From Bacteroidales bacterium (lineage in GTDB: Bacteria; Bacteroidota; Bacteroidia; Bacteroidales; UBA932), in contig JAFYMJ010000051.1 of the NCBI GenBank assembly GCA_017556665.1, forward strand, positions 1 through 7,679: a DNA stretch of 7,679 bases, in the 5' to 3' direction. A program made the position numbers and the translations under genes. Shown here piece after piece: positions 5,545 to 7,679 of the stretch. The notes below the pieces were generated by a model. The model ran no database searches. It saw nothing but the letters and a program-made list of their open reading frames with translations, and was not told the origin of the DNA. Position 1 is the first letter of the stretch. The number at the start of each line of letters is the position of its first letter.

Positions 5545-6720
5545 ATGAAGATTTTAATAGTTGATGACGAGAGATATATTAGGGAGTCTTTAAAGGAAAT
5601 TCTGGATTTTGAGGGACATACAACAGCAGAAGCTGCAGATGGCAAGGAGGGTTTGGAGGCTGCAATGACAGGAAATTTTGATGCTATCTTTTGTGATATA
5701 AAGATGCCTGTTATGGATGGTCAGGAGATGTTGGCTAAACTTGTTGAGAATGGTGTGGATACCCCTGTAATAATGATATCCGGACACGGCACAATAGAGG
5801 ATGTTGTCAAATGCATTAAAATGGGTGCATATGACTACATAGAAAAACCGTTGAATGACCTTAACAGAATCCTTATAACCTTAAAGAATGCCACAGATAA
5901 AACAAACCTGGTAAAGGAGACTAAAATATTAAGGAAGAAAGTAGAGAAAGTAGCTGGTGTACCAGAGATAGTTGGTGAGTCTGAGCCTATTGTAAGAATC
6001 AAGGCAATGATAGACCGTGTTGCAGCTACAGATGCCAGAGTCCTTATAACAGGTTCAAATGGCACTGGTAAAGAGTTGGTGGCAAGATGGTTACATGAAA
6101 AGAGCAATAGGAATACAATGCCATTTGTTGAGGTCAACTGTGCGGCAATTCCTGGAGAGCTAATTGAAAGCGAGTTGTTTGGACACGTTAAAGGCTCTTT
6201 CTCCGGAGCAATTAAAGACCATAAAGGTAAATTTGAGCAGGCAGATGGAGGTACTTTATTCCTTGACGAAATTGGAGATATGAGCCTTAGTGCTCAGGCA
6301 AAAGTGCTTAGAGTGCTTCAGGAAAACAAGATTACAAGAGTTGGAAGCGATAAGGATATAAATGTAAAGGTTAGAGTAGTAGCTGCCACCAACAAAAATC
6401 TTCTTGAAGAGATATCAAAGGGTAATTTTAGAGAGGATTTGTACCACAGATTAAGTGTAATTGTAATTCATGTTCCTGCTTTGTTAGAGAGGAAAGAGGA
6501 TATCCCTTTGCTGGTGAATCACTTTATAAATCAGATTTGTGCAGAGGGGGGAATGCCAATCAGAAACATTGAACCTGATGCAATAGAGGAATTGAAGAAA
6601 CATTCCTGGACAGGAAATATCAGAGAACTTAGGAATGTGACAGAGAGGCTTATTATTTTAAGCAATCAGACAATTACTAAAGAAGATGTGGTTATGTACG
6701 CATCGCCACTTTTCAGATAG
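5545..6720 (+). CDS. NtrC-family sigma54-activator response regulator lacking HTH domain
   Basis: This is a 391-aa two-component response regulator. The receiver domain (about 1-120) has the acidic pair Asp7/Asp8, phospho-acceptor Asp51 (CDIKMP), Ser79 and Lys101 (EKP). The AAA+ domain (about 140-370) has Walker A GSNGTGKE (170-177), Walker B GGTLFLDEIGD (235-245), AATN (280-283), arginine-finger candidates Arg296 and Arg302, and a sensor II-like GNIRELRN. The sigma54-contact loop reads GSFSGA (217-222) instead of GAFTGA. The protein stops soon after the AAA+ lid, at about residue 391, with no Fis-type helix-turn-helix. Typical NtrC/AtoC proteins are about 450-470 aa. Helicobacter FlgR and Chlamydia CtcC are known short versions that act without DNA binding. 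No partner histidine kinase is in the window. Confidence 0.92.
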   Translation: MKILIVDDERYIRESLKEILDFEGHTTAEAADGKEGLEAAMTGNFDAIFCDIKMPVMDGQEMLAKLVENGVDTPVIMISGHGTIEDVVKCIKMGAYDYIEKPLNDLNRILITLKNATDKTNLVKETKILRKKVEKVAGVPEIVGESEPIVRIKAMIDRVAATDARVLITGSNGTGKELVARWLHEKSNRNTMPFVEVNCAAIPGELIESELFGHVKGSFSGAIKDHKGKFEQADGGTLFLDEIGDMSLSAQAKVLRVLQENKITRVGSDKDINVKVRVVAATNKNLLEEISKGNFREDLYHRLSVIVIHVPALLERKEDIPLLVNHFINQICAEGGMPIRNIEPDAIEELKKHSWTGNIRELRNVTERLIILSNQTITKEDVVMYASPLFR

Positions 6721-6726
6721 CACCAA

Positions 6727-6782
6727 ATGAGGGTGTCTTATATGACAAGAGAGGGTGACTAAAAACTATTAGGCACCCTCAT
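6727..6782. terminator. Inverted-repeat region between convergent genes, likely bidirectional terminator
   Basis: The sequence GAGGGTG occurs twice on the plus strand (6729-6735 and 6751-6757) and its complement CACCCTC once (6774-6780). Two mutually exclusive hairpins can form. The long one pairs 6727-6738 with 6771-6782 (12 pairs, one G·U, 32-nt loop). The compact one pairs 6751-6762 with 6769-6780 (11 pairs around one mismatch, 6-nt loop). It lies in the 67-bp gap between the stops of the response regulator and lptB. Flanking T-runs are weak on both strands, so terminator function is inferred mainly from position. Confidence 0.55.
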
Positions 6783-6787
6783 ATCAT

Positions 6788-7540
6788 TTAGTCTTCTTCT
6801 CTTTTGTGCAAAACAGCTTTGCGCAGCTCAAAATTCTGTCCCAGATATTTCTTTCTCACTTCTGGATTGTTGGCCAGTTGTTCTGCAGTACCGCTCTCAA
6901 GAATAGAGCCTTCGTACAATAAATATGCTCTGTCTGTAATGGCAAGAGTCTCATGCACGTTGTGGTCGGTAATAATAATACCTATGTTTTTGGTTTTAAG
7001 TTTGGCAATAATATGTTGTATATCCTCTACTGCAATTGGGTCTACACCGGCAAAAGGCTCGTCAAGAAGAATGAACTTAGGGTCTATAGCCAAAGCACGT
7101 GCAATCTCGCATCTTCTTCTTTCTCCTCCCGATAATTGGATACCATAACTTTTTCTAACCTTCTGAAGTCTGAACTCCTGAATAAGGCTCTCCAATCTCT
7201 CTTCTCTTTGGGCTCTGGTTAGGTCCGAGAGTTCCATAACAGACATAATATTGTCCTCTACACTAAGTTTTCTGAATACAGAGGCCTCTTGGGCAAGGTA
7301 ACCCAGACCTTTTTGGGAACGTTTGTACATAGGAAGAGAGGTAATCTCTTCATCATCTAGGTAAATATGTCCTGCATTAGGTTTTATAAGTCCTGTAATC
7401 ATATAAAAACTTGTTGTCTTACCAGCACCATTAGGACCTAACAGACCAACAATCTCACCCTGTTGTACTTCAAAGGATACCCCTTTTACAACAGTTCTCA
7501 TTCCATATTTCTTTACTAAATCTCTACAATATAAACGCAT
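6788..7540 (-). CDS. lptB: Lipopolysaccharide export ABC transporter ATPase LptB
   Basis: This 250-aa cytoplasmic ATPase powers lipopolysaccharide extraction from the inner membrane by the LptB2FG complex. All ABC motifs are intact: Walker A GPNGAGKT (35-42), Q-loop Gln84 in YLAQEASVFRKLSV, signature LSGGE (136-140), Walker B ILLDEPF (157-163), D-loop AGVDP and switch His193 (TDHNVHE). QEASVFRKLSV and DEPFAGVDPIAV are characteristic of LptB within the wider family, and the length is close to the usual 240-250 aa. It starts at ATG 7540, 5 nt after the stop of the upstream gene on the same strand, so the two are probably co-transcribed. The other Lpt subunits are not in the window. Confidence 0.95.
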   Translation of the reverse strand: MRLYCRDLVKKYGMRTVVKGVSFEVQQGEIVGLLGPNGAGKTTSFYMITGLIKPNAGHIYLDDEEITSLPMYKRSQKGLGYLAQEASVFRKLSVEDNIMSVMELSDLTRAQREERLESLIQEFRLQKVRKSYGIQLSGGERRRCEIARALAIDPKFILLDEPFAGVDPIAVEDIQHIIAKLKTKNIGIIITDHNVHETLAITDRAYLLYEGSILESGTAEQLANNPEVRKKYLGQNFELRKAVLHKREED

Positions 7541-7545
7541 ATCTT

Positions 7546-7679
7546 TTAAATGTCTAAATCAAGTTGTTTTGCCAAATCTGCCAGGGCAGGGTTGTCTCTT
7601 AACATAACTGCAGCCTTTTCACGCTCTGTGTAGGGCGTCTTTTTCTGTTCTGCCTGTGCAATTACGCTCACTTCCAATG
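7546..7679 (-). CDS. C-terminus of a larger gene, possibly DNA polymerase III gamma/tau (DnaX)
   Basis: Only the last 43 codons and the stop (7546-7548) are inside the window. The frame reads a short beta-like stretch (LEVSVIAQ), a Lys/Pro/Tyr segment (KKTPYTEREK), and an ending of NPALADLAKQLDLDI. This ending resembles the extreme C-terminus of Bacteroidetes DnaX proteins, which typically finish with Asn-Pro-x-Leu followed by a short helix and an acidic tail. I judge that from memory of the pattern, and the fragment is too short to be sure. It precedes lptB by 5 nt on the same strand and probably shares its transcript. Confidence 0.5.
   Translation of the reverse strand, partial: LEVSVIAQAEQKKTPYTEREKAAVMLRDNPALADLAKQLDLDI

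Overview
The window looks like chromosomal DNA from a Bacteroidales bacterium (Bacteroides/Parabacteroides-like; genus not resolvable). The DNA is AT-rich, and most starts lack a Shine-Dalgarno sequence. One upstream region carries the Bacteroidetes -7 element TAnnTTTG. The protein families are typical of the order: a DUF3575 protein with an OmpA-like part, a DUF6562 fimbrillin-like lipoprotein, and a tyrosine recombinase with the Bacteroidetes N-terminal arm.

Left half (1-3921, all minus strand): a tyrosine recombinase (3921-2707) is followed by a 238-bp gap. Then come a DUF3575/OmpA-like envelope protein (2468-1197), a DUF6562 lipoprotein (1200-169, ATGA overlap) and the first 41 codons of another lipoprotein (123-1, cut by the window edge). 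The gap holds a perfect 15-bp inverted repeat (2483-2497 and 2671-2685) around a 173-bp segment. That segment contains a 16-bp operator-like palindrome. With the adjacent recombinase, this has the layout of a phase-variable switch controlling a fimbria-like surface operon. Inversion itself is inferred, and I could not find a full consensus promoter in the segment.

Right half (4064-7679): a plus-strand lipoprotein with a transglutaminase-like domain (4064-5503) lies behind a good -7 element. It is followed by an NtrC-type sigma54-activator response regulator (5545-6720) that has receiver and AAA+ domains but ends without the usual Fis-type DNA-binding domain. A sigma54-promoter-like sequence lies just upstream of the regulator. 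Convergent to these are lptB (7540-6788), the ATPase of lipopolysaccharide export, and upstream of it the C-terminus of a gene that resembles dnaX. An inverted-repeat region (6727-6782) separates the convergent genes.

The two halves differ in arginine codon use. The transglutaminase gene uses AGA for 17 of 18 arginines, while the recombinase and DUF6562 genes mix CGC, CGT, CGA, AGA and AGG. This suggests the surface-structure/invertase block is an accessory insertion beside housekeeping genes. There is no gene-free stretch longer than 300 bp, and I saw no tRNA, rRNA, CRISPR array or insertion sequence.
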